From Unio delphinus (taxonomy: Eukaryota > Mollusca > Bivalvia > Unionida > Unionidae), in the NCBI GenBank assembly GCA_029339505.1, contig JAQISU010000210.1, forward strand, positions 10,987,501-11,051,500: a DNA stretch of 64,000 nt, in the 5' to 3' direction. The notes under the pieces are model-generated. The model was not told the DNA's origin. It saw nothing but the letters and a program-made list of their open reading frames with translations, and ran no database searches. The position numbers and the translations under genes were made by a program. Positions 35,530 to 47,479 of this stretch are shown one piece after another. How positions within the stretch are numbered: the first letter of the stretch is position 1; each line of letters begins with the position of its first letter.

Positions 35530-35620
35530 GCAAAGATACTAGAGTTATCATATGACTGCTATGCATATTTAACAACCCTTGTTGTATGGACTCTCGAGGA
35601 CTACATAGAGTAGATTTCAT
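35530..35620 (+). repeat. Fragment of the long dispersed repeat
   Basis: 'tttaacaacccttgttgtat' plus 'ggactctcgaggactac' parallels 'tttaacaacccatggtgtat' plus 'ggggtctcgatgactac' at 24,138-24,175. The similarity ends near 35,620. Confidence 0.5.
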
Positions 35621-36111
35621 TTTCCAACGCGATTACCGGATATATATATGTCATCGTGTGGGACTACAAACATGACCTTTTAACGAGTGGAGAAGACACA
35701 AATTGAAAAATATAGTGTTTGGTATCACATGATGAAATGTATTCGTTGTTAACGTAGAAAATTAAAATTTCGTTCATTATATAATATGCTTCCTCCATAA
35801 TCGAGGTTTAGAAGATTCAAATCACTCTTCGGCACAAACGCTAACCCGCATTTAAATTCGCACCACTTTCATAGCCTGCTGATATAAAATATACTTGACT
35901 TTAGAAATCGGTAGCATTGGGTTGAACTAAGGTATCTCAGAAACAGTGTTACATAATTCATGTAGCCGTTATTTTGTACTGATGGAACAAATGTCATCAT
36001 GTGACCCAGTGACTGATCCAATCCCGAGTGTTGGCATCACCGCGTCGTCTGGTGCTTCCGGTATTTTCCAAATCACTGCTGGTGATAGGTGCACGCTTCC
36101 ATATTTCTTTG

Positions 36112-36163
<52 letters not shown>

Positions 36164-37639
36164 GAAAACCATATTATCCATGATAAATACGTCAGGGTTT
36201 TCTTATCCTCTGGTCAACCAATACTCACATTCTTCTGCTTCAAACATCGACTATCAATATTCAGCATAATTATCTATGGTCATTTCGCATCTAATAAATA
36301 CACACAATCCTTTTAAGATGCATTTAGATATGTATATCTTCTCTCACATTCCTATCGAGACCGTGACATAATAAGACATCATTAGATAAACCATAAAAAC
36401 CCTCTATGGTTATAAATTACCAGCAGAGCTATGCCAGTCGACAGGCACCTCAATTGTCTGCTGAAGAACAAACAACGTAATTACTTACGAAATAATGGAA
36501 TGTACTCCTTGTACTAACTACACTCATTTCTAATTGACAACTTATTGACATGTATTTCCAGACATAACAAACATCAATTCTTAGCATCATTTTAAACAGC
36601 CAACTTACATATTCACACAATTCGTATCAGAAGAAATTCATGAACTCTTGCACTACACGATTTCTATAAAGACAAAACAACTGAATCCGAACTCATTCAT
36701 ATCGCTAAATAGTGCATGCCTTTCTTATAATACATGAGTCACATAACATGCACGACTAACTCCGAACTAAACTCGAGGTATGAATTTAAAATGAATATAT
36801 TCAACAATAATTTCAAACCTACACCAGTTAACAAATCGTATGTAACCGCGACTAACCTTTCATTTGACAGCCCTCGCTCGCTTCCCAATAGAGACTTAAC
36901 TCTGTTTCTTCTCTGCTGTCTGGTTACACAAATTTTCAGACACCCTCGACCCTTGCAAAGCTGTTTAACTGGAAGAGTACTCTTTATTGTTATCAGGGTA
37001 CCCCAGACTTTCTCCATCGACAGAAAAGCTTGGACTGACTAATATGGCGGATAATTTTTGAATCCTGAATTTCGTATGGAAACACACCTCCATTAGCTTG
37101 GCCAATCTGGATTGATACTTCAACCAGCAACATTTGTATCACTCAAATAAAAATAATTATAATCCTCGCAAAAACGCGTTTATTAATAATTATTCTGGAA
37201 AATAAATATCATTCATAAAACCTGTTTTAAATGGTAATAGACCCTCATAAATGTTTGCCTTATTTGCCTTACACTTTGTCAATTTACCGCAATACACCTT
37301 GCTAACATTCAATTCATGCCCCAGGTAGAACATATTAATGTTTACGTGCCATGTTGAAGTCTCCTTTGTTTGTTACAGGTTCACGTTTTGTAGACTCACA
37401 CAGTCAGGTGTCGCACGGCATGATGGCAAATCTAATATTTGACATGTGAAAATATATGGTTATATTTGTGACATGTGAAAATATAAGGATATAATTTAGT
37501 GAAGGTATACGGATATATTTTTCAAATGTAAAAATATAGGAATTATAAAGTATGAAAATTATTTTGCCAATACCGCTCCATATTGTACATTGAAGTATTT
37601 ACTACACGTGATTATATGTATGAGGTTTAGTTTTGTAAT
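35621..37639. other. No recognisable gene
   Basis: Contains the (CT)n run at 36,115-36,159. Opposed open frames at 36,734-37,042 (both strands) have no recognised domain and are likely chance. Otherwise featureless. Confidence 0.4.
36115..36159. repeat. (CT)n microsatellite
   Basis: About 22 uninterrupted CT dinucleotides. Confidence 0.97.
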
Positions 37640-38560
37640 TGGCTGCCTCCAGATATCACAATGGTGCTACTAATTCCGTACGAATTCCATAAGATAATGG
37701 AACCAATTATAGATGTGCGGATCATATGTCACGCTCAAATTTGTGAAAGAGTTTCCCTGTGCAGTATGAAAATCTGCCCTTCTTTGCATTGCGGACGGTT
37801 GATTGGTTGTTTAAACGTAAATATTACAGGTGAGGTAAACCTGTTATTGCCCAGGCAATGGGATATAACTGTTTTTTTATTAAAAAAAAACACACCAAAA
37901 CAGTCGTCTAAGGTTGCCTAGGCAAGCATCAGACTTACACTTTACGAAATGATGTTAGATGGTGCCCCAGTGGAAGATCGCCACTTACTTGAAAATTTAT
38001 GTTTAACTGATTAAAATAATGCGACTGTTTTAACTTGATGTATGGAAATGACGTTGTTCGAATATAACCATTACAGAGAACACAAACTTCCAAGCGTAAG
38101 CTTTAAGACAATTAAATAATTATTGAATATTTATATAACACATTGTAAAGTCGATAATGACTTACTCATGTTGTTTCTTTGTAAAATGCACTATGATGTA
38201 AACATAGATAAAATAAATTTCACAGAGGCAGACAAGCAAATACGGGTACACGCGTCGTTCGTGAATAAACTAAGTGAAGGTCGCATCCTTTATATCGCAT
38301 GCTACATCAATACACGTACCGCACACGTGGAAGCTCATATCATGTGAGTTAAGTTGATGTTATCAGTGGACTTTGTCTGACAGTTGTCTATGTTATCATT
38401 CATGCAATACTATTTATGTCGAGTCGACCGGTACAATGACGAATAACGTTCAAACCCCAGGCAGAAAAAGATAACGTAATACTACTTTACTCAGAGACGT
38501 CAAAGATGAAGAGAAAACCGTATATGGTTGAAAAAGTAAAAAATAAAAAATACTTTAATT
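37640..38560 (+). repeat. Long dispersed repeat, copy 2
   Basis: Matches 24,100-25,690 in the same order of blocks but without the SINE and with only one copy of the sequence that forms the minisatellite there. It therefore approximates the pre-amplification state. No conserved frame was found between the copies. Confidence 0.55.
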
Positions 38561-39446
38561 TTCAAGCAGTTTTTACTATATTTCTGTACATCTTTTTTGT
38601 TTGGTATCATTGATCAACATGGATAATCTGTCCAGACTCACCAGACCCATCACGTGCTAACAAAGCACTGCTAGTCAATGATTAAGTTGTACTGATACAA
38701 TTGTCCTATAGTTAATGAAGATATCCCCACCCCGCGATGTTTTACGTCTAGGCAATTTTGTGCTCTGGGGCCATAACATAACATTCCTATAGAAAACGAA
38801 TCAATTAGTTCACAGAACGCTGTTTAAAATGGCGTCCATGGTTAAAAACAATCGAGATTTGTCTCTTTGTGCAAAAGTCAATGTTTTTTGTTTGAATGCA
38901 ATCAACACGGAAAGCAAACGGAGTGGATTAAGCGGTGATTATGACTACGTCCATCCAGAAACCATCTTTGCCTGAGATGATTGGCGGAAATGTCGGAAAA
39001 CGCATTCTTCATCATTTTGTCTAGTGTTTTCGGGTGATGATACTATGACTTAAAGCTGGTGTCGAACTGATTGTGGTTAATCAGGGAGATTAGATTATAA
39101 TATGGTTAGTAAAGCCAGTGTAAAGCAGATAGTCATGAACAAGTGGGAATAAATTTTTATCAATGTTAGCTACCTCTTGTATATGGCCCGACATACTGTC
39201 GGTAGATTCCGCAATTTTATCAACCGGGTCAGAATCCATCACGTAAATATAATGGTAAATCTAATCTTAAACACAACCACCTAAGACGTTAAAACAAATT
39301 GTAGGATATAATGATATTGTAACACCACGTGTGTTATGTATAAGAAAGACCAGAGTTCAGGAACTTAAAAACGCTTTTTATTAATAATAAAGGTGAGATC
39401 TAACATGCTTTTCAATATCGCATAGTGACTTTACATTACGTTTGTT
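38561..39446. other. No feature seen
   Basis: No recognised gene or repeat. Confidence 0.45.
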
Positions 39447-39685
39447 TGTTTTTAGGGTTTAACGCCATTTTTCAGCACACGATAGGCTATACATGGCGGC
39501 CAGTATTTTTGGCGGAGGAAGAGTCCGGGAAAACCACCGGAAATAACCACCGACCCATAAGAAGCTACTGGCAAGCTTTCTCACATAACTACATTCCGTG
39601 AGTTTTCAGGGTTCTTCCTCCACCAATAATACTGGCTGCCATGTATAACCTATCGTGTGCTGAAAAATGGCGTTAAACCCAGCAA
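39447..39685. repeat. Inverted pair of SINE family B 3' halves (palindrome)
   Basis: The left arm (about 39,452-39,540) is a minus-strand family B 3' half. The right arm (about 39,600-39,683) is a plus-strand one. 'tttaacgccatttttcagca' plus 'cacgataggctatacatgg' on the left pairs with its complement on the right, with few mismatches. The spacer is about 60 bp of further family B body. Neither arm has a tRNA head. Confidence 0.93.
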
Positions 39686-39839
39686 CAACAATATATGTAT
39701 ACATTTTCAAATCATTGAAGCGCAGACACTGTTCAAAAAATGTATGTACATTTACAAATGAAAAAAAGAACACAATTAATGATCAATACTTAAATATGTA
39801 TCAGGTTTCATGGAATATATATATATATATACTCCGATG

Positions 39840-39970
39840 TATACTACGAATATATATAGATACTCCGATGACACCGACGGAGACATGGATGATGCGAATA
39901 CTCTCCCGATCTGTCCGTTAACGACACTTTTAATTGTGGAGTGAGACCTTATGTTGACCACGGTACAGCG

Positions 39971-40023
<53 letters not shown>

Positions 40024-41380
40024 GGCCGGGTATTCGGTTATCAACGGGAATACCCGGGGAAAGTCTTTTGAGTTAGGTCAAAGCTGGTGGACGACCAGAA
40101 AGTTCAGCAGAACCCTTATCCTTTTCCCTCGCAAAACCACAAGTCCTTACGACTTACGACTTACGAGGAGATCAAGTAGATGATTCCTCTGGTAGTAATC
40201 GAGTCCGCCGACTCTCCGTACGGCTCTCACGTACTCCTAGTACAGAAGAAAGATGGCACACATCGGTTTTGTGTTGACTACCGGAAGCTGATTCAGATGA
40301 TGAAATTCCATGTGAAGATGCTATCTGTCCCATAACATACTTTCGCTTCTATTGTGAGTGCGACAATTTTCTCAAAGTTGGATTTGTCCAAGGGATATTT
40401 GAAGATCCCTGTGATATAGGAGGATTGGGCAAAATTCGCTTTTGCTATTCAGGATGGAACCTACCAATGGTTGGTTATGCAATTTGGAATCCAGAATGTG
40501 CCCACCATCTCCTAGAATGATGCGGTAGTTGTTGGAGCCCTTGCGCGATCGGGGTTTCCACAAGGTTATGGATAATCTCTTGCTAGCCACAGAGACGTAG
40601 GGTGAACACCTAACTCTGCAAGATGGCGTTTTGGAGCGGCAACTTTAAAAGGGATTGATGACGCCCTTCAAAATATCACATGTGGTTACGAACCTTGGAT
40701 TAAATGGGACACACCCTTAGTCAAGGCACGCTGTCGCCCGAGAAATCAAAGGTGGAGTAGCTTGGAAACGCCGGACGGCCCATCACGAAGGCTGAAGTGA
40801 GATCACTCCTGGGATTGACCGGGTATAAACAGAGGTATGTGGTCAATGTCAGTGCGAATGCAAGGGCGTTGTCTGAACTGACCAAGAAACGGGCTCCGAG
40901 TAACGACATTTTGACGGTTGCGTGGAAGCAAGCATTAAAAACTCTAAAGGAGAGGCTTACCTCCGATGCGGTTGTCCTCCTACCAGATCTATTTAATGAC
41001 TTCGTGCTTCACACTGACGCATGCGACAGGACTTCAAACAGTACTGTTACAAGAGCACGAGGGGATGCTTTTCCCTGTCGTGCACGGCAGTCGAAAATTG
41101 TCTACTGCCGAGAAGAACTACTCCTTATCTGAGAGAGAATGCTTCGGAGTCGTGTTAGGAATATCACGGTTCGATCGGTACTTGTATTGGCACAAGTTCA
41201 TATTGGAAGCCGACCACCAATTACTCGCCTATCTCACGCAGGCAAAATTGACGAATGGACGCTTGATGCGATAGAAGCTATTCTTGTAGGAGTACCAGAT
41301 GCAGATAGGATATATGAAAGGGACAGAGAAATTAGGCGCTTTTTCATGAATAGGAATGGCACATATCCCTCTTAATAAAC
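39840..41380 (+). pseudogene. pol: Reverse transcriptase-RNase H relic
   Basis: RT strings in order: VIESADSPYGSH and VQKKDGTHRFCVDYRKL (about 40,197-40,290), LSKGYLKIPV (about 40,384), AFAIQDGTYQWLV (about 40,438). A degenerate active-site region reads VMDNLLLA (about 40,567) in place of the usual Y-x-D-D. A tether follows (SLLGLTGYKQRYV, about 40,804). The RNase H part includes LSTAEKNYSLSERECFGVV and FILEADHQLLAYL (about 41,097-41,235). At least three frame changes and several stops occur. No integrase follows RNase H; instead a polypurine tract does, confirming that integrase is not downstream. Confidence 0.82.
39975..40018. repeat. (GA)n microsatellite inside gypsy copy 2
   Basis: Lies in 'cagcgggaa(ga)nttg', where copy 1 has only 'cagcgggaagagattg' (10,610). 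The expansion arose after the copies separated. Confidence 0.95.
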
Positions 41381-41516
41381 GTATATTGTGTAAATAATCG
41401 TTTCCGTAGTCAGCCTGTTGCGTCGCTATGTTTTTTCTTTTATTGCGTGTGTAACGCACATTTGCATTTGGAGCAAATATAGGGGAATAAAATCCCAATA
41501 TTATTCTGAAATGTGC

Positions 41517-41528
41517 GAAAGGGGGAGT
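41517..41528 (+). promoter_or_regulatory. Polypurine tract
   Basis: 'gaaagggggag' immediately before 'ttgtcgcgttc', the classic plus-strand primer next to a 3' LTR that would start 'tgtcgcg' at 41,529. Confidence 0.7.
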
Positions 41529-42374
41529 TGTCGCGTTCTAAGTAAGGAACAATAACCAGATTGCAATATCTATATGATAGGCCGTGAGGCTAATAATCCC
41601 GCTTAATAAATGTTACGAGGTCAGCCTTGTCAACAATGAATTGTCAAAGCCAGTATATGTAACATGGCCAAATGAACTAGTTACTGGCGGCTTATTTTGT
41701 CACAGCGCGATTCACAAGGAAGTGTTGAATTGCCGTTGTTACATTCAACGGACCATCAAGTGGGGGTCGTCAATCACACCTAGACAAACTGCCGGGATGG
41801 TGGCAATGTCTGCTAATTATGTAGACGATGGGTGAATCAACATAGACTCGGAGTTGAGCAAGGCATGGTCACATTTGGAATCGCAAGCTTAAATCTAGTA
41901 TCTTGAGAACTAAAATTTAGTCGCTAAACCATTTTGCGGAAATTTATAAGCTCCACCGACGTCATTCGAGCTTGGCGGGAAAATTTGCTATTTTAGGAAT
42001 TACAAAGGAGTTTCGGACAGGAAGCTTTTAAGGACCAAATGAGCTGTAGGAGACAGAGGGAAATACCCTTGTGCAGTTGGTTCCAAGTTTCTGAGAAATG
42101 AGAAATGTAAAGAACGCAGGTAGAAGTTGATGGACTGGATGAGAACTGGAGTACTAGTCCAGAGAAAGCATAATACAGATAAGCAGGGACACAGGTCAGG
42201 ATGACAATCTATCACACTACGTCATATGATGACATAGGCCGTCACTTGGTCGAGTAAAAGACGGGTTATACGGTTTTAAATATTGAATTTCATTTGAGAA
42301 TTGACAATATATTATTGAATGGTATTAAATTGTTATTTATTTAAATTTCACCTTTGTGTATTCAGCAATTAAAA

Positions 42375-42375
<1 letters not shown>
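41529..42375 (+). repeat. 3' LTR of gypsy copy 2
   Basis: Starts TGTCGCG after the polypurine tract. Its 3' part resembles the 5' LTR of copy 1 ('aggccgtcactt', 'atttaaatttcacctttgtg'). The end is near a trinucleotide repeat and is approximate. No complete LTR pair is available at either locus. Confidence 0.6.
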
Positions 42376-42416
<41 letters not shown>

Positions 42417-42447
42417 TAATAATAATAATAATATGAAGAAGAAGAAG

Positions 42448-42479
<32 letters not shown>

Positions 42480-42480
42480 G
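42376..42480. repeat. (ATA)n(GAA)n compound microsatellite
   Basis: AAT/ATA trinucleotides to about 42,433, then AGA/GAA trinucleotides to 42,477. It begins at the end of the LTR, like a microsatellite grown on an A-rich junction. Confidence 0.95.
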
Positions 42481-42740
42481 TATGATGTTAGTGCTGTAAT
42501 GAAAAATACCGTATGTGTCAAATATGGAGAATTAGACACATTTCCATTCTCGAGGGATCCATCCTGTGGGTAACGATGGAAAAATTATTATCTTTTTCAT
42601 TTCATTAATAAATGCACATGTTCTAATTTTTGTAAACGCCCATAGACCGTTGGTTTTAAGATGAGGCCGATCTCAAGTTCACATCACCTGTTCATGATAG
42701 TTCTGTATTTCGGTTAACTGATCGTTATATGTATAGTGTA

Positions 42741-42815
42741 TCTACTACTACTACTACTACTACTACTAATATTAATAATAATAATAATTATAATACTTAT
42801 AATAATAATGACTGT
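42741..42815. repeat. (CTA)n/(AAT)n microsatellite
   Basis: CTA trinucleotides from about 42,742, then imperfect AAT repeats to about 42,810. Confidence 0.9.
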
Positions 42816-42849
42816 AATTACAATAAAACATATGTGTAGAAAATATTGC

Positions 42850-43012
42850 TACTATCAGCTGCTTCGCTTGGCGCTCAGCATTAAGAGGTCAGTGTTAAGT
42901 CCTGGGGTTAGGATGATGTGACAGGGTGGAATATGACGTTACATATCAGCGGTATGATTCCCAATTACTACACATCACTATAATTTGTCACACTGCAGGC
43001 ACCGTGTGGCTA
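42850..43012 (+). mobile_element. SINE family A body without tRNA head
   Basis: 'cagctgcttcgcttggcgct' and 'cagcattaagaggtcagtgt' through 'gatgatgtgacagggt' to 'cactgcaggcaccgtgtggc'. The head and tail are missing, so it is 5'-truncated. Confidence 0.8.
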
Positions 43013-44404
43013 AAAATGTTACAGATACTTAAAAACACAAATGGCACACGCGAAAAAACACGAAAAACTATCTTCCTCACCAGAATAAATTAGTTCACGC
43101 TAAACTACGAGAAAAATTAATCGATGTGAATGAATGTAAAAATATATATACCACCTTGAAGGTAAACAACTCAACCGAAAAACAACAATATGATAGGGTT
43201 GTGCCTTTTTATATGTATTTACCTTGTACATGTTGTACCTGATGTCTAGAGCTATTAGGAGTCTTTCAGATCTTTCGAAACATGAACGGATGTGAGCAAG
43301 ACAGATGGACAGAGATAAGAGGTGTGAACGATGTCTGCACACCTTCGACTATGACCACTCAACAACCTTGAGACGCGTGTAAAGCTTATACTTTGTATGA
43401 ATATTTAATGTGTTCAAATATAGAAATAATTCAACTGGATGTGTTATAATGAGAATGGAAAATCCAGGTCCATACATATTTGTACCAAGAGTCATTTTTT
43501 AGAAAAAAAGGTAAGCGAAATACACCTTAACGAATATTATTAATTAAAGCTTAGGTTTAATTTAAAATAAAACGTGCTGTGTTATCAGTAATGCTTAACC
43601 TCCCAACAGTTATATAGAAACAACTCGATTGTCACATACAACGCTTTGTCTGATTAGTTACGTTTTGACATTTAAAAATTACAATTTACCTGAAAGTCAA
43701 TGCTAGTGCATCGTATAATGAATTGTTTTGCGCTTTTTAATGACACATACGTCATGCTGTTCACAAAATTACAAAAAGTAATCTTTCAGCAAAGCCTTGA
43801 AATAACATTTTTATTTACTGAGGCCTTAAAACTGGTTACGAATAAAATCTTATAATTAATTGTCATGGATTCGTATTAATTGAACCAATGATTACCATAT
43901 TCTATATATGTGTTTAGGAAATATTTGTAAATTAAATTATTTACATTTAAGGTTTCCGTAACATCGCATGGGATATCTCAATTATTCACAGACGAGACAA
44001 GGGCTTTGCGTTAAATAATTCAATATGCACACAAGTATTTTGCATGATATAGCTCAGTTATTACAGAAGGGTATTAAATATATTATATTTATTTAGCAAA
44101 ACATGTGCGGCAACAAACTTGAGAACAGGCCTTTTAAAATAAAGAGTTGTGAAATCCATTTGTAATTGTATTTTTTTTTATTAATATATTTCTTACCAAC
44201 TGTATTGAAAGTATATCGTTAAAAGTTTACCAGGTAGCATATACAAGGTATATTGAAAGCAGGTCATGACAATTATAATAAAGTTGCATATTGAAAACGT
44301 AGGCCATTAAAATTATAAGCCAATAACATTCAAAAGTTCTTGAAAGTAGGTCAGTACAAATACAAGAAAGTAGTATATTTAAAATAATATAATATTCCAG
44401 ATAT
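43013..44404. other. No recognisable gene
   Basis: AT-rich sequence with no repeat or coding signal seen. Confidence 0.45.
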
Positions 44405-44995
44405 TGTAATTCAATACAAGTATATTTAAAACAAACTACATGTATATTTAAACAAACTATATGTATATTTAAACAAACTACATGTATATTTAAACAAACT
44501 ACATTTAAACAAACTACATGTATATTTAAACAAACTATATGTATATTTATACAAACTATATGTATATGTAAACAAACTACATGTATATTTAAACAAACTA
44601 CATGTATATTTAAACAAACTACATGTATATTTAAACAAACAAACTACATGTATATTTAAACAAACTACATGTATATTGAAATAAACTACATGTATATTTA
44701 AACAAACTACATGTATATTTATACGAACTATATGTATATTTAAACAAACTACATGTATATTTAAACAAACTACATGTATATTTATACAAACTATATGTAT
44801 ATTTAAACAAACTACATGCATATTTAAACAAACTACATGTATATTGAAACAAACTACATGTATATTTAAACAAAGTACATGTATATTGAAACAAACTACA
44901 TGTATATTTAAACAAACTATATGCATATTGAAACAAACTATATGTATATTTAAACAAACTATATGTATATTAAAACAAACTATATGTATATTCAC
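44405..44995. repeat. 21-bp satellite (left block)
   Basis: About 27 units of 'acatgtatatttaaacaaact'. The 21-bp period keeps minus-strand frames open as seven-residue repeats (for example CLNIHVV), which explains the 227-codon frame at 44,426-45,109. No function is implied. Confidence 0.96.
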
Positions 44996-45000
44996 TTCTT

Positions 45001-45884
45001 CTTGTCTGGGACAAAGAAGATAACGAGGAAAATAGGGGGAATTCGAAGAACAGGAGAAATAGAGGGAAAAAACAGCGGCGACCTGCCAGCAGCACCCCAC
45101 CCCCACCACCTACGGTCAAAGTGGAATATGCCCTTCAAGCACCAGTAATGGAGGCGCCTGTACAGGAGGATGCAGTGCAATTACTACGAGACAAGATAGC
45201 AGAGCTATCACAACAATTGGATGCTCACTTTATGACGGGGGTTGTGGACGTGGCCACTTCACCGATTATTGAGCTCCAACCTACACCACCACCACCTCCC
45301 CCCACCATCAAAAAAGGGGATGGCAACTAAAGGGAAGGTAAGAAAGACTAGTACACCTACTACACCTATCCCTACGCAGTCCCCAAGTCTGTCAGTAAAC
45401 TTGGATAAGAAGTTGGAGGCTGCCTCGCACTCGCCGCAGGAGGAGGAGTCATTCAAGTCACCAGTAAAGGCCGTCAGAATGAAAAAAGGAGCTAAGGACC
45501 AAATCTTTGGAAAATTCTGCAATGACCTGGGACTTTCTAAACTACTTGAGGACAAAAAGAAAGCCGGGAATTTCCTGAACGCCATAACCTATATAGGATT
45601 CAGGTCATCGCAAAACACCGCCGCCCAGGACAAGCCAATGGAACTACGCCCTCAAACTAATGACGAGCTATTACTATGAAATATTTGAAGACAGACCACT
45701 CCACCACCTTTACGATACTGCGCAGCACATTGCGTCCCACCACGGGCTTTACTTCCCAAGAGTAACGAGGGAGGAAGAAAGAACAGCTGCCTTCATCGCA
45801 GAGATACAGGACAGAAAGGGGCAGCTTCTACCCAGCTGCATAACAGCCCATATAAGGGCTTCAATTATTGCCATTTATGTTTAA
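45001..45884 (+). pseudogene. Unrecognised coding region in three successive overlapping frames
   Basis: Segment 1 (open to 45,330; first ATG 45,148) has a basic Asn/Arg/Pro stretch, then a helix (DAVQLLRDKIAELSQQLDAHF) and a proline run. Segment 2 (ATG 45,320 to 45,679) overlaps it by 11 bases and has a Ser/Thr/Pro linker, then GAKDQIFGKFCNDLGLSKLL. Segment 3 (45,660-45,884) overlaps by 20 bases and includes YDTAQHIASHHGLYFP and SIIAIYV. A run of A then G near 45,310 is a likely indel site, so one gene with two frameshifts is likelier than three genes. I do not recognise the family. The layout (charged N-terminus, coiled coil, linker, globular end) recalls a nucleic-acid-binding or Gag-like protein; that is speculation. 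Confidence 0.55.
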
Positions 45885-45934
45885 TAGAGCTCTCATTTGG
45901 TAAGAGAACTCTCTTTGAACAAGCTTTTGGAAAA

Positions 45935-46035
45935 GTCTAATACAATTTTTTCGAAACACCGCATCAAAATTTACAAGCTATTCCAGCCTAACAGTGACGC
46001 AACTATATATGTCGCATAGACATTTTTAGTTTTAA
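45935..46035. repeat. 100-bp direct repeat, copy 1
   Basis: From 'gtctaatacaattttttcga' to 'gcatagacatttttagtttt', apparently identical to 46,424-46,524. It lies just after the coding region's stop. Confidence 0.95.
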
Positions 46036-46423
46036 AAATTGTGAGGCACTTACACTATGTACAAGTAATATTCGAAATTAAGTGTTAGGAAAATTCTACA
46101 ACTTATAGAATTTGACTCAATTGCACTGGTGGCTGACACGTTATTGGTATTATATTTGTCCATAGTAAAACTGGACTGAATTTGAAATAAATATGGCTAG
46201 GGCGTTCCAGGGCGTAAACGACATCTATCTACGACATCGGCTGGCCGACCTTCGGGACCTTTTCTACCTTTTCCTCGTCCAGAGCCCATCAACATAGAAG
46301 ACTATTCTTCTCTCGCTATGATTTGGTGCCATTGCACCTCCGCTTTGTTACAAGCTCACCGATTGGTTGATAGGGTGGGTGTGTGTTGGGTCCATTCCCA
46401 CCCACCCAGGAGCTTACATCCAT

Positions 46424-46524
46424 GTCTAATACAATTTTTTCGAAACACCGCATCAAAATTTACAAGCTATTCCAGCCTAACAGTGACGCAACTATATATG
46501 TCGCATAGACATTTTTAGTTTTAA
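46424..46524. repeat. 100-bp direct repeat, copy 2
   Basis: Second copy, 489 bp downstream of the first. The intervening segment includes a GC-rich stretch (46,195-46,430). Confidence 0.95.
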
Positions 46525-46712
46525 CCACTATTTAGTAGTTTGACATGACGCCCAAATTAATTATGTGCACATTGTGTGCATAAATGCCCGTGGGGACGTG
46601 GCACCATTCCTTTCCCGCGGAAAAATCTAAATCGTCAATGACATATTGATGAAAACCAGTGAAGATATGACCTTTCATGGCCGGCTTCACTATAATTTAA
46701 AGTCACTCTCTC

Positions 46713-47380
46713 ATGCATATTGAAAAAACAACATGTATATTGAAACAGACTATATTTATCTTGAACAAACTACACGCATATTGAAACAAACTAGATGTAT
46801 ATTGAAAAAAGCTACATGTATATTGAACCAAGCTACATGTATATTGAAACAAACTATATGTATATTGAAACAAGCTATATGTATATTGAAACAAGCTACA
46901 TGTATATTGAAATAAACTATATGTATATTGAAATAAGCTATATGTATATTGAAATAAACTTTATGTATATTGAAACAAACTATATGTAAAGTGAAACAAA
47001 CTATATGTATATTGAAATAAACTATATGTATATTGAAACAAACTAGATGTATATTGAAACAAGCTACATGTATATTGAACCAAGCTACATGTATATTGAA
47101 ACAAACTATATGTATATTGAAACAAGCTATATGTATATTGAAACAAACTATATGTATAGTGAAACAAGCTATATGTATAGTGAAACAAACTATATGTATA
47201 GTGAAACAAACTATATGTGTATTGAAATAAACTATATGGATAGTGAAACAAACTATATGTATATTGAAATAAACTATATGTATAGTGAAACAAACTATAT
47301 GTATATTGAAATAAACTATATGTATAATGAAACCAACTATATGTATATTGAAACAAACTATATGTATATCAAGAATATGA
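46713..47380. repeat. 21-bp satellite (right block)
   Basis: About 31 units of 'acatgtatattgaaacaaact', with 'gtatagtgaaac' variants clustered at 47,150-47,320. It differs from the left block mainly by 'ttgaaa' for 'tttaaa', so the halves have evolved separately since the split. Confidence 0.96.
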
Positions 47381-47428
47381 TACGATGAAGGTGATTATGA
47401 TGAAGAAGGTTATTTTTATACTTAAATT

Positions 47429-47429
47429 A

Positions 47430-47479
<50 letters not shown>

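Larger units (their letters stand above)
39836..42375 (+). mobile_element. Gypsy copy 2: RT-RNase H, polypurine tract, 3' LTR
   Basis: Same family as 6.39-10.95 kb: ANTLPICPLT here matches ANTLQSCPLT there, and VLLVQKKDGTHRFC matches VLVQKKDGTHRFC. It begins abruptly inside the linker between integrase and RT, so it is 5'-truncated. Together the two loci give the full order gag-PR-IN-RT-RH-LTR. The copy has many stops and frameshifts. Confidence 0.85.
44996..46712 (+). mobile_element. 1.7-kb GC-richer insertion splitting the 21-bp satellite
   Basis: Satellite of one type lies on both sides. The insert differs in base composition and carries a coding-like region at its left end (45,001-45,884) and a 100-bp direct repeat (45,935-46,035 and 46,424-46,524). 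No target duplication could be defined because the flanks are repetitive. Whether it is a mobile element, a viral fragment or a processed gene is unknown. Confidence 0.5.

Noticed and set aside
36734..37042. Pair of about 100-codon frames on opposite strands
   Set aside because: No domain, no splice or promoter context, and mutual overlap; likely chance in a slightly GC-richer patch.
40797..41132. Separate 111-residue gene
   Set aside because: It is one frame of the decayed RT-RNase H region of gypsy copy 2, not an independent gene.
44426..45109. 227-residue minus-strand frame of repeated CLNIHVV/YTCSLFK units
   Set aside because: Entirely explained by a 21-bp satellite whose period is a multiple of three; all three minus frames and the flanking block show the same effect.
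46961..47388. Long frames on both strands (YTYSLFQ / MYIETNY repeats)
   Set aside because: Same 21-bp satellite; no start context, composition or conservation supporting translation.
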